Source of the DNA: Pocillopora verrucosa
Taxonomy: Eukaryota > Cnidaria > Anthozoa > Scleractinia > Pocilloporidae
Direction of reading: 5' to 3'
Length of the DNA: 64,000 nucleotides
NCBI RefSeq assembly: GCF_036669915.1
Contig: NC_089313.1
Span: 4,071,085 to 4,135,084 of the forward strand
Shown here: positions 12,998-27,900 of the stretch, piece by piece
Position numbering within the stretch: position 1 is the first letter of the stretch
How the letters are laid out: each line of letters starts with the position of its first letter
Notes under the pieces: generated by a model
Seen by the model: only the letters and a program-made list of their open reading frames with translations
Databases searched by the model: none
Told to the model about the DNA's origin: nothing
Program-made: the position numbers and the translations under genes

Positions 12998-15900
12998 TTA
13001 CTCTGTGCAAATAAAGAATTATTTAATGCTGTAATTTCGGAATAAGATTGTACAAATAGATCACACTCTATCTGCGTTTTTGCCTACAGTTCGTCCGGAC
13101 GCAAATTATTTTAAACACACAGTCACTTGTTCATTTTTTTTCAGTCTCAGAAAAAACTCTTAAATATTAAATTCCTCTAACGCAGCGTGAAAGCAGTGTC
13201 AGCACCTTAGAAAATGTATAAAGAGCAGTATGGAGAATATGCATACTGATGTTATGGTGTAAGGGATTAAAAGAAGAAAACTCAACCTCTTTTTTCCAAC
13301 TTACCTAAACAACGCGGGCAGCATTCATTATCATCCTGGTAATATTCCTTACATGAAACCTCTTTGCATATTATTTCATTACACTGAACTTCTCCGTCCT
13401 GCAAAAAAAGGGTTCTTTTGTTATCCCCATTTGATCACCGCAGGCAGTATTCCTTAGCATAGTGGCACTGTGGGGACAACAGTTACTCCCAGTACTTAAT
13501 GAACCAAAGGGAGGGGGTGGAATGGGGTGGTAGGGGAAGGCGGAAGGGGGGAGGGGTAGAAGGGGGAGGGTCGAAAGGGGGGAGGAGTTGGCAGAGGCGG
13601 GAGCGGCAGGGAGGAGGTGGTACATCACAAATTTTTACAAGGAGAGCCCCTGTTCCCAAATCTAATCCCTCCTGGTTACCATCATGGATACATTTTTAAT
13701 AACACTTCACTCGAAGATTTCATTCGCATCGATCCACGCGAGGCCATGCAATATCATCTACATGTCATTCTAAATAACATGTTATTAAGGTAGATTAGTA
13801 CCTAATATGAATGAAGTACAAATGACCAATGGTAGAAAGGTTTAATACGGACTGCAAATCACAACATAGGAGTCATCGATCAGGCGAACATTTTCAAAAT
13901 GTACAGCAATACCAGCAGAACAGAAGGGGAGAAAGGTCTTCTGCATTAGACAAAGAAGTGGTTACACTTGATTTTAGGATTTTGAAAACAAAGTCACTTA
14001 CTTTGCATGAACAATGGGTACAAATATCTTTCTGCCACGTTTCACCCTCTTGACGAGCACTGCCTTGAACAACTCCACAACTTCTTGTTTCTTTCGTTTT
14101 TGCTTTTTCTTTTGTTTCTCCAACCTGTTTAAAGAATTAGCATATCAGTTTGATTGTGAGCTGTAGAAAGCATTCACCTGCCTAGCCCCAGTCTGCGCGG
14201 CCATTCATTTAAGTTCGACTTTCGAGCGGATCATGCAAATTAAAGGTAAGAGCTCGAGTTAAAATGCAATCCCGAGAACGTTCTTATGCCAGCCGTATTC
14301 CAAAATCGTCACGTAAATTGCCCTGTCGTCGAGTGTCGCATTTATGTTATTCGTATTTCCTTTGTTATTCGTGTTTCCTGTTATTCGTTTGTTCTATGTC
14401 ATTTCCAATCTTGTAATTAGTTGTTCCGTTTTTAATGCGTTATGTTCGTAATACTATGTATACTGGCAATGACGTATAAGTAGAAGGGCTCGATCAAGTC
14501 GTCAAAAAAATTAAACTTCTCTTAAATTCATAGCTGGTGAGTTGGTTACATAAGCTACCTTCATACAAATTCTATTACAAGTAAAATGAGCAGTATATTA
14601 AGTATAAAATAGGAAAACAATATTCAATATTCATGCTTCACCCAAAGGTCTGAGGTTCGATTCCTCATGGGAATCCAAATTTTTTCTTTGTTCCACGCTC
14701 GTGACAACAGGATAAAACATCTCAATCAATGCTTCCGATATCTTAGACCAATTGGATTAAAAAGTTACATAATTTTGATGAATCATTAAGTTTAGAACTA
14801 AATCAAAGACAATAGCCACAGCGTTTCCACATGTTTACGGGTCAAACAAGAGACGAAATCTTGGTTCAATTTATGACTGAGCGCACGCGTCTTTCATGCA
14901 TTTTACAAGCGTATAATACGTATAATACTTTTCCAAATATGGCGCTTGAAACTAGCTTTAACACGACTTCTCAGGATAGGCACTCGCCTGTTTTTGTAGA
15001 CTTTTAAATGCGTCTTCTAATGTGGTCAAAGTGTTAGCCATTTTTGCTACTGTATTTTCAAGAAGTTGAACTCTTTTATTCAAACTCAAAATGTTTTCTT
15101 CCGAGGTAAACTCAATTACTCCTTCTTTTTCGTCCTCGGTTGGCGATGTAACAAGCTTCTCTCCTTCTTCCAAGTTCGGATCATTATTTTCTTCCTCTTC
15201 CTCGTGTTCTTGATTTTCTGTTTCTGAGAAATATTCCTCCACTGATCGCTTAAACAAACGTCCCTGAATATGATTACTGAACGTAGGGGTGTTGTCTGGG
15301 GTGGAGCAGTGACCTGAAGACAGGAATACGTAATTAGCAGGACTTCGAATCAAGTTGGCGATATTGCCAGACACAACCCTGTTCTAATACCACACACTAC
15401 TTACATTATTTCTGTATTTGACAAAGTATTGCATTTGACAAAGTACTGTTTTAAGGAACAGTGCAGTTTCGTGAAAGCAAGTAATGTAGGTTAGCCAGTG
15501 CCCCTGGCATGCTTGTATGTTAGATAATAATGTTAGTGCTGCGAATTGTGTAATTTGTGGTAGTAGATCTTGAAAAATGAATAAGATAAAAATACAGAAC
15601 TCTTTGCAACACCAAGGGGATGATTTGTAGTGGCATGGGAACAATTGCAGAGAGGTAGTATATCAGATCACGTTAAGTTCCCCAAGAAAAAAAATAGGAT
15701 TGAAAAACAACGACTCGTATATGAAGTTACATTACTTAAGTGACTTGATACAAACCATGCTCGCAATATTTCCACATGCGGAGATCCATGCGGGGAATGG
15801 AAGAACACGACACATATCCCTCGGGGTAGGTGGCGCGGAGAAATACGTCCCTCTGAACCCGGTCAATCGCATCCCCGTTGTCACACAACACGCTGGCCAA

Positions 15901-18900
15901 CGACGTTTGTTTGATTTGAATCAACTGAGAATGATCAAAAGTGGATGGGCTTTCATACCAGAATCTAAAGGAGGAATGAAGACGTTAGCACTTCTTAGTT
16001 TTCTGAGGGGAGTTCAGAGTCTTTTTCTAGATTACACTATATCGGTGGAAGGGAGCCACGTAGCAATATCCTGCGTCCTAAACAAAAGTCTTTGAGTGAC
16101 ATGAAAAATTGAAATAACAAACTTCAAAGAGATGATATTGTAGAAAGAAGGAGCAGGATGGCTACGAATGGCGAGGGTTGACACGGATTCCAAATGACAA
16201 GCTCAAAAGATCCAGGCAATTTTATTTAGACAGGTAAAATGTGACAGAGCGCCTTCTAATGTATGAGGATAAAGGGATTTTCCTCATGAAATAAAAACAG
16301 AAAAGGAGTCAAAAGGTCTCTTCTGCATGAATTATAGTTAGATTCCATAGTGTGAGATTCCTGTTGGCTTGATAGAAACCGAGAGAGAAATTAAGTTTAA
16401 GTATGGCTTTCTCCCGGCCATTCGCTTTCAAATTGATTTTAAAAGAATTCAACGTTTAACTACCAAGATCTTTGGTATCAATCCCAAATACTTCTTATAA
16501 TACAAGATTGGAGAAATTGGAGTTTAATCATACAAAACCCATGCGTTGATATTTTTTAAATTTTCAATCCTAAGCAAAAAGTTCTTTTTGGTCACTCCTC
16601 GAAGTGAAAGGGTCAAACCATTGAAGAATTTTTGCTGTGTCCTAGAGATCTTATTTAAAGGTTCTCTTCCATTAAGACTAAGCTGCTAGCAGTCAAACAA
16701 TCTAAAAAAACAATCCAAAGTATTCCATCAGTCTAACAATCAGCTGGACAATTCTAAACTTCAATATCAGACACGCAAACTTGGATCCCTCAAGCAGCTA
16801 CTCAACGAATCTTTACAGTTCGAATCATTCAGTCAGTTTATCGCTATCTTGGATAAACCTCGTAACAAGCAACTGTTCGGGAAAGGAGTCTGCGCAGAGC
16901 ACCTCAAAAACAACCCATAATCATTCGGCCATCGGACATTTTGTCCTGGAACATTCGCGTCAACAGGAAGAACGGAAAGTAATTCTAATCAGTTCTTACC
17001 TATCTCCAGCTCTCGTTCGTCTAAACTGTTCAGCAATGATACAAGTAAATGTTGGTCCAACGAGGGCACCAGGTGCCAATTCCTCCAGGAGTCCTCCCAC
17101 CCACAAGTCGATGTTTGATGGATGTTGATACAGTTCTTTCAACTTGGCGCGAATATCGCTATCCACAATCTCGTTTTTAAGATCATCAAACGTTTCTACC
17201 ACGGAAAGATTGCAAAGACCACGCCAACTATTGTATCCTGCAAGAAACACGTAAACAATATATTTTCTTTTTACAGATTATTCCGGCATATATATAGGAT
17301 AAACTATATACAGGGAAATAATCTTTACTAAGCAGTCCATTTGTCGCCTTTTTTATATGAGAAATTTCATCAAAGTTATTTACACATCTTAAGAGTTTGT
17401 GAGGGTGAAGCTTGACGAAATATTTAGACGAACCAATAAACGTCCTGTGAAACTTGAGCAGCGCATTCATAAACCGAGTTATCAAGCAACCTTGGTTGCA
17501 TGCTTTACTGCTAAGCTAAAGAGACCACGTACCAGCTTTATCTGACACGTACCCTGCATACTCCGCATCACAATAATCGACATTTCAATTGACGATGGTA
17601 AGGTGAGGCAGGTTTACAAATAATTTCATCTCGCATACCTGGTAACGCATGATCCCGTCCTCTCTGTATGTTGAGCGCACCAAGATCGAGGGCCACCTCA
17701 TGAGCCATTTCAAAGAGCCTCTCTGTGAGCTCCGAATTTATAAGCTGATGTTTGTCATCTCGACTCTTGGCGGCCCTTCCAAAGAGCCCACGCAAAATTG
17801 GGTCTACTCCACCCTCGGTGACCAGCCGATAGGGTGAGAAGAACGCTTTGTGTAGAGGAATATTTCCTTGCTCGATTGGTTGAAAAGAAGAGTTGAGACG
17901 GAAGAGTATCGGATTGATTAGTCCGTGACCAAACCTAAAGGCTGCTGTTGCAAAAGCGTTAACGATCCCTGCATCAATATTTGGTTCGTATCCATTGTAG
18001 GTCCCCATGAGAGCCATTCCTTGAGGGCCAAGAATCTTAGGGAGCCATTCGGTGTAGGAAATATGTTGCATCTCGGCCCCTACTATTTTGCGTGCCTCGT
18101 GGTACACTTTATCCCCATCCCAGTGGGGATTCAAGTCTCCTAGCTCCTGCGCAATGCGGTTGTGTTCGCGCACCCATATTGTGTGCATCGACAGCAGACC
18201 GAGCTGTTCGTTGGCGCGGAAATCTCCCGCAAGGAAACACGGGACAGGACTGTCATCGGATTGAAGACATTCAATAGGAGTGTCACGGTTAAAGGGCAGC
18301 AAGGGTTTTCCACTGCCGATGCTGGAGTTTGATTTAAGAAGTCCTCTGCTCTCTAAATCTCGTAAGTTCATCACCTCCTCTTTTGATGAGCCATAAACAT
18401 TTGATGCGTCGATGTACGAGGTGATTTGGTTCATCTGTTCCCGGGGAGTGACAGCACTGAAAAACACGGACGTCATCCCCGTGCCACAAACTGCACTCGA
18501 ACGAGTAAAAGGCAGACATTTATGCCCATTATTATTGATGCGTTTGTCGTTGTCCGGGATTGCGATAGGAAAACATGGTGGCTGATTATCACAAAACCCG
18601 TAATTTTTTGTGCAGTCGAGACCATCGCTGAACCTGAGCGTGCTTAAGCTACTCACAATAAAATCGATATCGTGATCGAGGAATTGCCCCCACTGCATCA
18701 ACATGTGAGTGAACTTTTCATCTTCGCTGACTTCTTTAGATGACACCAGTTCTGTAGATACAAGACGCGCGCTCGGGCGCCCCTCCGTGTCCTGCCAACC
18801 CACCGGCGTGTTATAACCATTTTCGTAAACGGGACTTAGCAGACGTTTAAAAGGTGTCAGTGAGGCTCCCCACATGGAATGCTGTAGATTGTTGCATGTA

Positions 18901-21900
18901 CCATCGATCGTGCGGTACTTGAGGTGGAAGCACATGTCGGAGCAGTTGTTGATTCGGCGATGAGCACTACATCCTGACAAGTTGGCGATAACACTGACGT
19001 GCTGCGGAGACAACAGATGAAAGAAATTGTACTTCTCGTTGCTAATGTTTACCCTATCCATTTCTTTGACGTGCTCGTGGACAAGCTGGATCGTGCGTTC
19101 GAAGATTTCGGCAGATTTTGCGATCTGTTGTGCCGCAGGAGACGGAAAGCGAAACAAAGCGAGAAGATCACTGGGTTTCCTTGGTTGTGAAGAAGAAAAC
19201 AGCATTTTTATGCTGGCGTTTATTGCTCTGTTAACGTTTTCCCTGGCTATACCAATTGTTCGGTTGATAACATCAATGCCGATACGGTTTTCATCCGAGG
19301 GAACTGAAAGGCAAGATTCCTCGTTCGTTTTAATGCTATTTCTAACACTAACATAATTTAAGACTACCATGTTCTACAACGTGCTTCCTTAACCATGTGT
19401 GAAATTCACGGGAATAAGGCATGCATATCGAGGAAGCGGCGGATTTTTCGATGGCTGGAGGCATCCTAGTGAGGTAAATCTTTACTATCTTGTAAACATA
19501 TACAGTAACGCCTGCCCCCCTCACCCCCCTTTCCCTCAGTTTAAATTAGATCTGTGTCTTCAGCAATAGCAAAAAACATTCAGGAAGTATTAACGTTTCG
19601 TTTACGGTAAATTGAACAATTCATGAAGGAGCTATACCATCTCTTTCTGGGGAATCGCTCCTTTTAAAACGCAGCAAATTTTTTTTATTTTTGTTTCACT
19701 TTCATTGTACTTTGACAAAAACAGACGGCCATTGTGCTTGATGCTTTCCGGGAGGAAAAATGCCAAATAGAAAGTAAAAATGGCAAAACTGACCGACGTT
19801 ATCTAGTCAGATAATATCCTGTCATGATGATTGTACAGAGAAAATAGAATTTTGTCACTGCAAAATTCCTAGAAATAATAAATGCACGATTAAATGGGAG
19901 TGAAAGTCAAGATAAATCTTACTCTGTACAGTTAGCGTCATCTGCGCAGACGCGGCCCCAATGCTGTTGCGTGCTGCGCATTCGTAGCGCCCTTCATCAG
20001 TCTTTCCAACATCCCGGATGCTTAAGGTCCCGGATTTGCTCACAGAGTACCTGTTCGCTTCTGTGATGTGTACATTGTTTTTGATCCATGTTATTATTGG
20101 CTTAGGGGCGCCATAAGCTGAACAGCGAATTTCAACTGTGCGACCAGCGGTCACAATGATGTCTGTGGGGGATTCCACAATGGAGGGAGGAACTAAAAAG
20201 AAAGTGATGTAAAAACAAAATAAAAAGAGAAGAAAAGAGTTACTATTAACCCTTTCACTCCCAAGATCTAATCAGTAATTCTCCTTACTGTCTGCCATAC
20301 TATTCTTATGATGTTAGTTCAGAGAATTTGGTATTGGATCAACTAATAATCCCTTAATTAACATATTCTTCTCTATTCTCATCACCTGCCTGCTTGATAT
20401 TATATTGATATTGTAAGGAGAAATTCTGTCTTGGTCACTTATGGGAGTGAAAGGGTTAACATCACATGTATTAGTGACGAACAAGTCTCAGGCTCTGAAT
20501 GTTTGCTGTTGGCGTGCACTTGAACTTAAACAACTTCTGCCTGGTCTCCAACTTCAAAACAACAATGGCTACGAGGAATTCAGTAGCTTCTAGAGTTAAT
20601 TCCCAGGGATTTCCCTTGGATATATAAAGGATATCCCCGCTCCACTGCCTCCCGCTAATTAATCGTAACTGAAGTCATTCGTCTAACCTCGAGGTTTCAC
20701 CGTCAGAAATGCTCTCGCCAGTCTCACTCCGATGATATTAATTGCTTGGCATTCATACTGTCCCTGGTCACTACGTGACGCAAACAATATTCGTAAAGTC
20801 CCGGATGGCAGGACAACATGACGGTCTGGTGACGGAAGTCGGTCGCCATCTTTGGTCCAGGCGATAGCTGGTACTGGGTAACCGCTGACTCGGCAATTTA
20901 ATTCCGTCGTACTTCCCTCTAATACTTCAGTATTTTCGGGTCTTGTAGTAAATTTTGGTTGAGCTAAATGAATGGTAAAAATTAAAGAAAAAACGCGTTG
21001 TAAAAATATTTTCGGGATCTGTTTTCTCAAGTATCGTACACGCTGCTTCAGCTGATCACTTAACAGCCAGCAGCAAAAACGAACGGAACAAAAAAGGTGC
21101 GCACAACTGCGTTTTGTTTTTTCGCTATTTGGAAAGCAAGCAATCGCCTTCGGCACCTAATTTATAAATCGTTCTCATTCTATTCTAAGATCCTGTGCTG
21201 GTTTTTAAAGTTGCAAAGCCGATAGAAAGAGGGTTTTTTTTTCTAAGATGTCTCTTATTACCCGTCACAGTCAATCTGGTCGTCGCTGCCACGGCTCCGG
21301 CCCTGTTGGATGCGCGACATCTGTACATCCCATGATCAACGACGCGCACTTCCGGAATGTACAAATCCCCGGATGGCAAGACTTTATAATGATGAATAAA
21401 GGCCAGCGGTGTTCCATCTTTAGTCCATTCGATAACAGGCTTAGGGTTACCGCGGGCGCGGCAAGTGAAAGTCACTGGGTTGCCTTCAATAGATTCTACC
21501 TTGGAACGGGGGTACTGGACGAGAAACGGTGGAGCTAGGATTTAACACGACAAGTTGTCAGCTCAGATAGCAGCTGCAGAATAATTATACAAAGCTTTTA
21601 GATTTAATATGGAGAAAATCCACTTATCAATGGCTTAGAGAAGGTTTTCGAAAGGAATACCCCATGAAAAATAAAGGGGTGTCTTTCACAAGGAAACCGA
21701 AAAGGGAATGTTCTGCTACGGTGAATTAGCAGAAAGTCAATTTTAGCCGGAAAGAGGGTGAAATGGTATTCACACCAACCCTTATAAATCATATGCGACC
21801 TCTTACATATTAATATACTGACACAGAGTATCATTTTGTACCTTCAACTCCATGATAATTTAGTGCTGCCTTACTGACGATCTCCCCAGCAGAATTTTCT

Positions 21901-24900
21901 GCCACGCACTCATAATTTCCTTCATCGTCAAACTTAGGATCAAAAATACTTAGCGCGCCGCTCTCGCTCATAACATGACGTGTGTCCGGCTTTAGGGGCT
22001 TGCCGTTTTTCCGCCATGATATAGTCGGTGTTGGGTTGCCTGTGGCAAGGCATCTGAACAGCACCTGACGATCTCGCACTGAGACTTCTATGTTGGCTGG
22101 CGTTTTTACAAACGATGGTGGTACTGGGGATGGAAACAACAGATCAACATTAATAGCTGATACCACTGCCCACTGTATGGACGAATACCTTTTTTTAAGG
22201 AAGTATAATTCATAAAACGTTCAAAGACATAACTCTTGTTGATATCAAAGTAATGTTTCCTTTTTCCCTTGTTTGCTAAAGTTCCAGTTGTCCAGAAATT
22301 TGGTCCCGCGTTTGCTGGGAAACGTCCGTATTATCGAATGAAGCCTGAAGTTTCTATGAAACTCTCATATCCAAGAATTGCGAAACGATCGTTGATTCTG
22401 CGAAAAAGCCAGCGTAGTGAGGAGTAGTGAAAACGTGGCGAGTAAACTGTTTGAAAGCAAGCTTGGCGTCATACTCAGAAACTCGTTTTTTTTTCCTGAG
22501 AAACTCAACAATTTCTTCCACTCCTTCTCCACAAAAAATATTGATTATAAGATGGGGAGTCAAAATAGACAATTGCCTTCCGTGAGCCCAGTTAGGCTTG
22601 TAGGTAATTCATTAGAGGAAAAAATAATTTAAAACCCTTGCAAAATCGTAGGGGGAAGTACACCAGACTAACTCACTGCAGTTGACGTCTTCTGGAGTAA
22701 GACGCACTAAAGCTGTCCCTCTTAGGTGGGGTGGTTCACCACAAGTAGCCGCTGTCTCCGTATTTGGTGTCTTCTTCAGCAGCTGAGAAAGCCATAGGAC
22801 ATCACAGGTACAGTTCAGTGGGTTAGAATCGAGTCGGCTGTGGTTAACAACAACTATACCTTAGCTTAAGAATTTAGTGCTTTCAACTTCATCTCTTTTT
22901 CGAGAAGTCTTGCGCCTATGCGGGTAACGGAGGATTTTTAGTTTGGAATTCTAATTCGTAATTCCAAAAAAAATTACCCAAGATCGAATTGGATGGCGTT
23001 GAACCAACTCCAAAGATCATAACGTAAATCCATGAGAACCTCGTGGTTTGTGGGTAACTCTAAGTTTTATGAACATAGTGGTGACCGGTCAAGTTGTCCG
23101 AAAGGCACTACGACCGAAGTTATAAACTAGAGTTATATCGACCAAGGGTTTTTAGTCATGTTGGCCGAAACCCAGCATTTTGTCGCCCGAGATCTTAATT
23201 TGAGTAAACGGGAGAAACACGGTGAGCTGCTTATGAGATCAGGCCTAACTGTTCTTCACTTCAACCTCTCTGCATCAAGCAGGAAATGACCTGTAACACT
23301 TAACACTGCTAACTAACAAAGGCTTACAGATAGCGATGTAAATCCATGGGAACTTCCTGATTCTTGGGCAAGTCCAAGTTTTATGATCACGAGAAGAGTA
23401 CTCTATGATTTTTAGCAGAAAGTGACCGAGACATCCAAACTTACAGTCTTCTTAATGACTCCAGATTTTTAAACAATCCCCTTGGAACAGATCTTAGGCG
23501 GTTGTGATGAAGATACCTGAAAAGCAACATGAGTTATTTTACATCAGCCATGAAAGCATTATTGAGATCAACCCAGGAGAACTAAACAAAAAGAAAACAA
23601 ACTTTAAACGTCTGATTTTCGAAGCTTGAACTTACAATCGTTCAAGAGCGGTAAGGTCATTGAATGTGAATGCGGGAATGTCTTCTATTTCGTTCAGGTG
23701 TAGGTATCTGCAAAAGGTAAACATTTTTATTTCATTAAAATTGGATAAAACATTAAGGAAACGAAGAGGCGTTTTCAAAGAGAGTGAAGGCGTATCTTTC
23801 AAGCAAGCATTTCATTCAACGTTACTTTTAATGAACGTGGACTTGTAGTTTTGAAGTCATACTTGGTAATTTTGAAAGCTTTTTTGGCAATTTTCAATAT
23901 CTAAGAAGGCTTATTTAAAATGACCCCTTATTTCAGGGAGGGGGGGGGGTGTAACTGATGCAGTTTTACTGAGGCAGTTTGAAATTATCTTTAAAAAGCA
24001 TGTAGACTGACTTAATCAAATGTTTCACAAAATGCGCTCGGTACCCTGCAACTGTAAGATAATGCATTCATCCCTATTTAAAACCCTTGCATGTAAAAAA
24101 AAAAAAAATTGATCTAAATATGAGCCCTCCTAAGGAAACAGCATTTCGATATCTTCAGTCACGGAAAGGTTATTTGTAACCCTAGAGACCTAAATGCTCT
24201 AAACAAGAAGAGTTCTGGGTTTGTTTTTCCCTTTACTTACAACTGCTCAAGAGAACGGAGGCCACTGAATGCATTCTCGTGTATCCGTTTAAGCTTATTA
24301 TTGAACAAATATCTGCAAAAAATCATTAAATACAGTTGTGGATATACTTGCAGTAAGATAGTGATGCGTGAATTATTTCAAGCTTACTGGATGATGATAT
24401 CAAAAACTTTGGCTACTTACAGATATTTGAGTGATACTAGTTCTGTAAAGGCCTCTGGCTCAATAATTTGAATGTTATTACCGCTAAGGAATCTGTCGGA
24501 AGTTAAAAACAGACGTTATAAGTACGTTACACACTGCACTGTAAATGTAACAACAACAAAAACAAGTCAAATTAAAATGATCAAAATACTGAACGATAAA
24601 ATTACTCACAGTGTGGTGAGGTATCGCAGCTGTGCCAGGTCCCCATTACTGATTACTGATATATTGTTAAATCTCAAATCCCTAACAAAAAGAGAAATAT
24701 ATACATACTTATAAAAGAACAATAAAATGAGAAACAGTTATGAAAACAGAAGGGTTGTTTTTTAGAGAATGCATTGAGCAAAGTAGTTTTGTTTCGACAG
24801 AGCACTGGCAACCGCAAAACTTTGCTCAGGTTCAGTAAAAAAGCCCTATCCACACCTTCCCCCCCCCCCCCACCCCTCCCACGTTTTAACTGAAGCATGT

Positions 24901-27900
24901 CTGGCACGTGAGACTGGTGTTTCGCTTGGAGAAATTCAAAAGCAGTGACTTCTTTTAAAGACAATTTTTAAAGAAATATTATGTCACTTATAATAAACAA
25001 ACCTGTGGCTTAACCACCAAAAAAAAAATCTCACGATCCATTTTATTATTCTCCCTGCCACTAGCTGAATATTTTACTCTTATAGTTGAAAGAATCTGAT
25101 GTCATATTTAGACGTGACCCAAATCTACTTGCGCGCGCTCGTAAGGGTAAAATTTAGGCACAGTCTTCGAACGCTTTTCGCATTTGAAACTTCATACGCA
25201 TTACAAATTTTCCATACCAAAGGCAAGCAGAAAAAAATTGAAAGGCACCTTAGAGTGTATCACTTCCATACAGTGTTTTACATAAATAAAAACTATGCGC
25301 TTCTTATTGGCTGAAAACGAGTGCAAAGTTGTTACACTAGTGCAAAACACAAATAGCACGCGCACGCTTTCAAAATTTCGTCTGTTTTGACTTTCTGCGA
25401 TGCTTTTTCCTGTACATTATCACCAAGAAATAACATGATTTCTCTTGCAATTTGGTGTGAATAAGCACTTTTAAATGTTCAAAGACAACGAATTTTGCTT
25501 TTCTTTGAATAATTACTCGTGCTTATTAACACCAAATTGGACTCGAAATTATGTTATTACTTATACTTTCAAGTAGAAGCCTTCAAGTAAAAAACTTGCA
25601 CTCATGCATCCACCTTAGAACTTCGTCCACGATTAATTGCAAAGGGATATTTGTGTCAGGCACTCCTGGGTGTTTGAGTATTATTAAGGGTCTAAGAAAC
25701 TTAATCTTTTGGACTTCGGCCCAACCAGATAACTGGCAGAAGATATAACCTAAAATCCTACACACAACTAAAAAAATTAAAAAAAACGTGTTTTGGTCTA
25801 CGTGATTCGAGAAGGTTTAAGAAACAATCGTGGGTGTCTATCAAAAACAACTGATACACAAGGTTAAGAAAAGCCACTGGAAAAAGAACTTGAAGACTCG
25901 TTTTTCCTCCTTTCGAAAAATAAATGAGACACAGGCGACAAGTAGAGTTTCAAGTGGTAGCCACGCAAAATAATACCTTTTTGGACTTTATAAGCGTGCC
26001 GCCTACATATCATCAATAGACACGTGCCTGTGATTTTAATTCGTTACAAAAAAAAAAATGATATGAACTTTGATTTCTGATACCTTAACCTGCACATATC
26101 AAACGTACCGCTTGAAAGAAATACAACAGCAATGAGATTACGTTAAGCGAACGGAAGCTTGAAATTCTGCCAGATCCATTTGAAATTTTGTCTTCTTGGG
26201 CAAGTCTTGCGTGCTTGATGCCCTAAGCATGCTTTGTCTTAAAGAAAAGATTAACAAGTGACTTCTCTAAACATTTTTGCAATATCTTGAAGGAAACAGG
26301 TAATGTGAATAGACAAGTTTATGAGCTTGGAGATGTTCTCTTGATCTGATCAAACACCCAATACTCTCATGCAATTTCTGAGAAATTGTATGGCAACCAG
26401 AAAGGAGTGTTTCTAAACAGGTACCTGAAGTGAAAAGCGAGTTTGGTTGTTTTCAGTCTCCAATTTTTTCACCAACCTGTGAAATGTCTCAACACTAAAA
26501 AAAAACCAGTTCAGCTAAATTTCTGCTCAACCCTTCAACTTCCAAGAGTGATTAGCAAGCAACTTCTCCATGCAATTCCAATAACTTATCTTGTAAATAG
26601 GTTACGAGAACAGAGAAGCTTATCATCCAGAGGGTGTTATTTTGGAATAAGACCAGATTCTCCTGTCTAACTTACGAGGAAAGGTAAAGTAGTAAGTATG
26701 GATAATTATCCATTTGAACTTGGGAGTTACAAGGTTAAAAATTTCTATAAAGAAGAAGAGCTAAGACAGAATAATTTTAAGGTGCAACTCATTTACACAG
26801 TTGATGACAAACAGCACTAAGTATCACAAAGCTAAATTCGTCCGCCTTGCCCAAATAAGACATCAATGGAAGTAATCCGAAAGATTAGCTTTTTAATGCT
26901 CTTAGTTTATCCGCGTTTAAATCTGTATGAGCTAATAATGTTCTCTTTGGTTTATTTTAGAACCTAGCATGATCGATCGATCGATAATGAAATCTTCCAA
27001 ATAACACGCTCTGTTAGATACAGTGTATTTTGTTTCAGTTTGGATGTAGAATGTCTAAAGCTTTCATTTATGGCAGAAAACAACAGACTTTTCATTGTTT
27101 AAGATTAAAACGATGTGTAAAATAAATTAAAGTTAAAGCTTGAATGGAAAATTTTTCTCACTGAATATTGTAGATGTTTTAATTACACAATAGAGAGCTT
27201 ATGCAACAAGGCAGACGGCAAAAATTTGAACCGCTTACCGCCTGCTTCGGCTGACGCATACTTAAGTAAAGATAACTGGGGTAACTGTGAAGAGAAAAAA
27301 ATATTCCACTTTCCTCCGAATATATTTAAGTATAGGAGAAAATTTAGGTCAAATTAGGACTCATTTTTTCCCTCTGACGTCGCCAAATTCGTCCAAACCA
27401 CCCTAAGCCAAAAAGTTGTCTACATGTTACATAAACCCCATTTTTTAAAATAAATCTTCGAGCTTTAAGAGATAAAAGTTGTATTGAGACAGTCATTGTT
27501 AATCTTCTTAATTCCATAGCTTAGTGAAATGTCTCTGAAGTAGTATAATCCTCTTTCTCTTAATCTGAAGCCTAAGCGATTATTTGCATGGGTGGTGAGT
27601 TCACCAACTACTCGTTTTGGTTGACCTTTCCTGCAGTAAATTTGCATGGGTACGTAAGTCTGGAAATTTGGATTTTTAAAAATAAATTTGACTAAATCAC
27701 TCTACAACAGGCGTGAGAAATGTGCGACATGCCCTTAGAGAAATTGCTTAGTTAACCTCACAGCTTAAAAGGTTAAACCACAGGCTTGCACGGAAGAACA
27801 TTGAATTCATATTATCGCATCGAAAAACCGCCCATGAAGAGATTTTGAGGGATTTTTTTAATCTCCTAAAATACTTCTTTTGTTTTTGGTTTTATTCTGA

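Noticed and set aside
15314..15374. Coiled-coil exon starting at 15374 as a separate small gene
   Set aside because: The apparent start is a GTG, and a strong acceptor (CTGTCTTCAG) at 15314 links the frame to peroxidasin with matching phase.
15384..15644. 86-codon minus ORF between peroxidase and coiled-coil exons
   Set aside because: The flanking exons join directly in phase (15756 to 15313), so this stays intronic.
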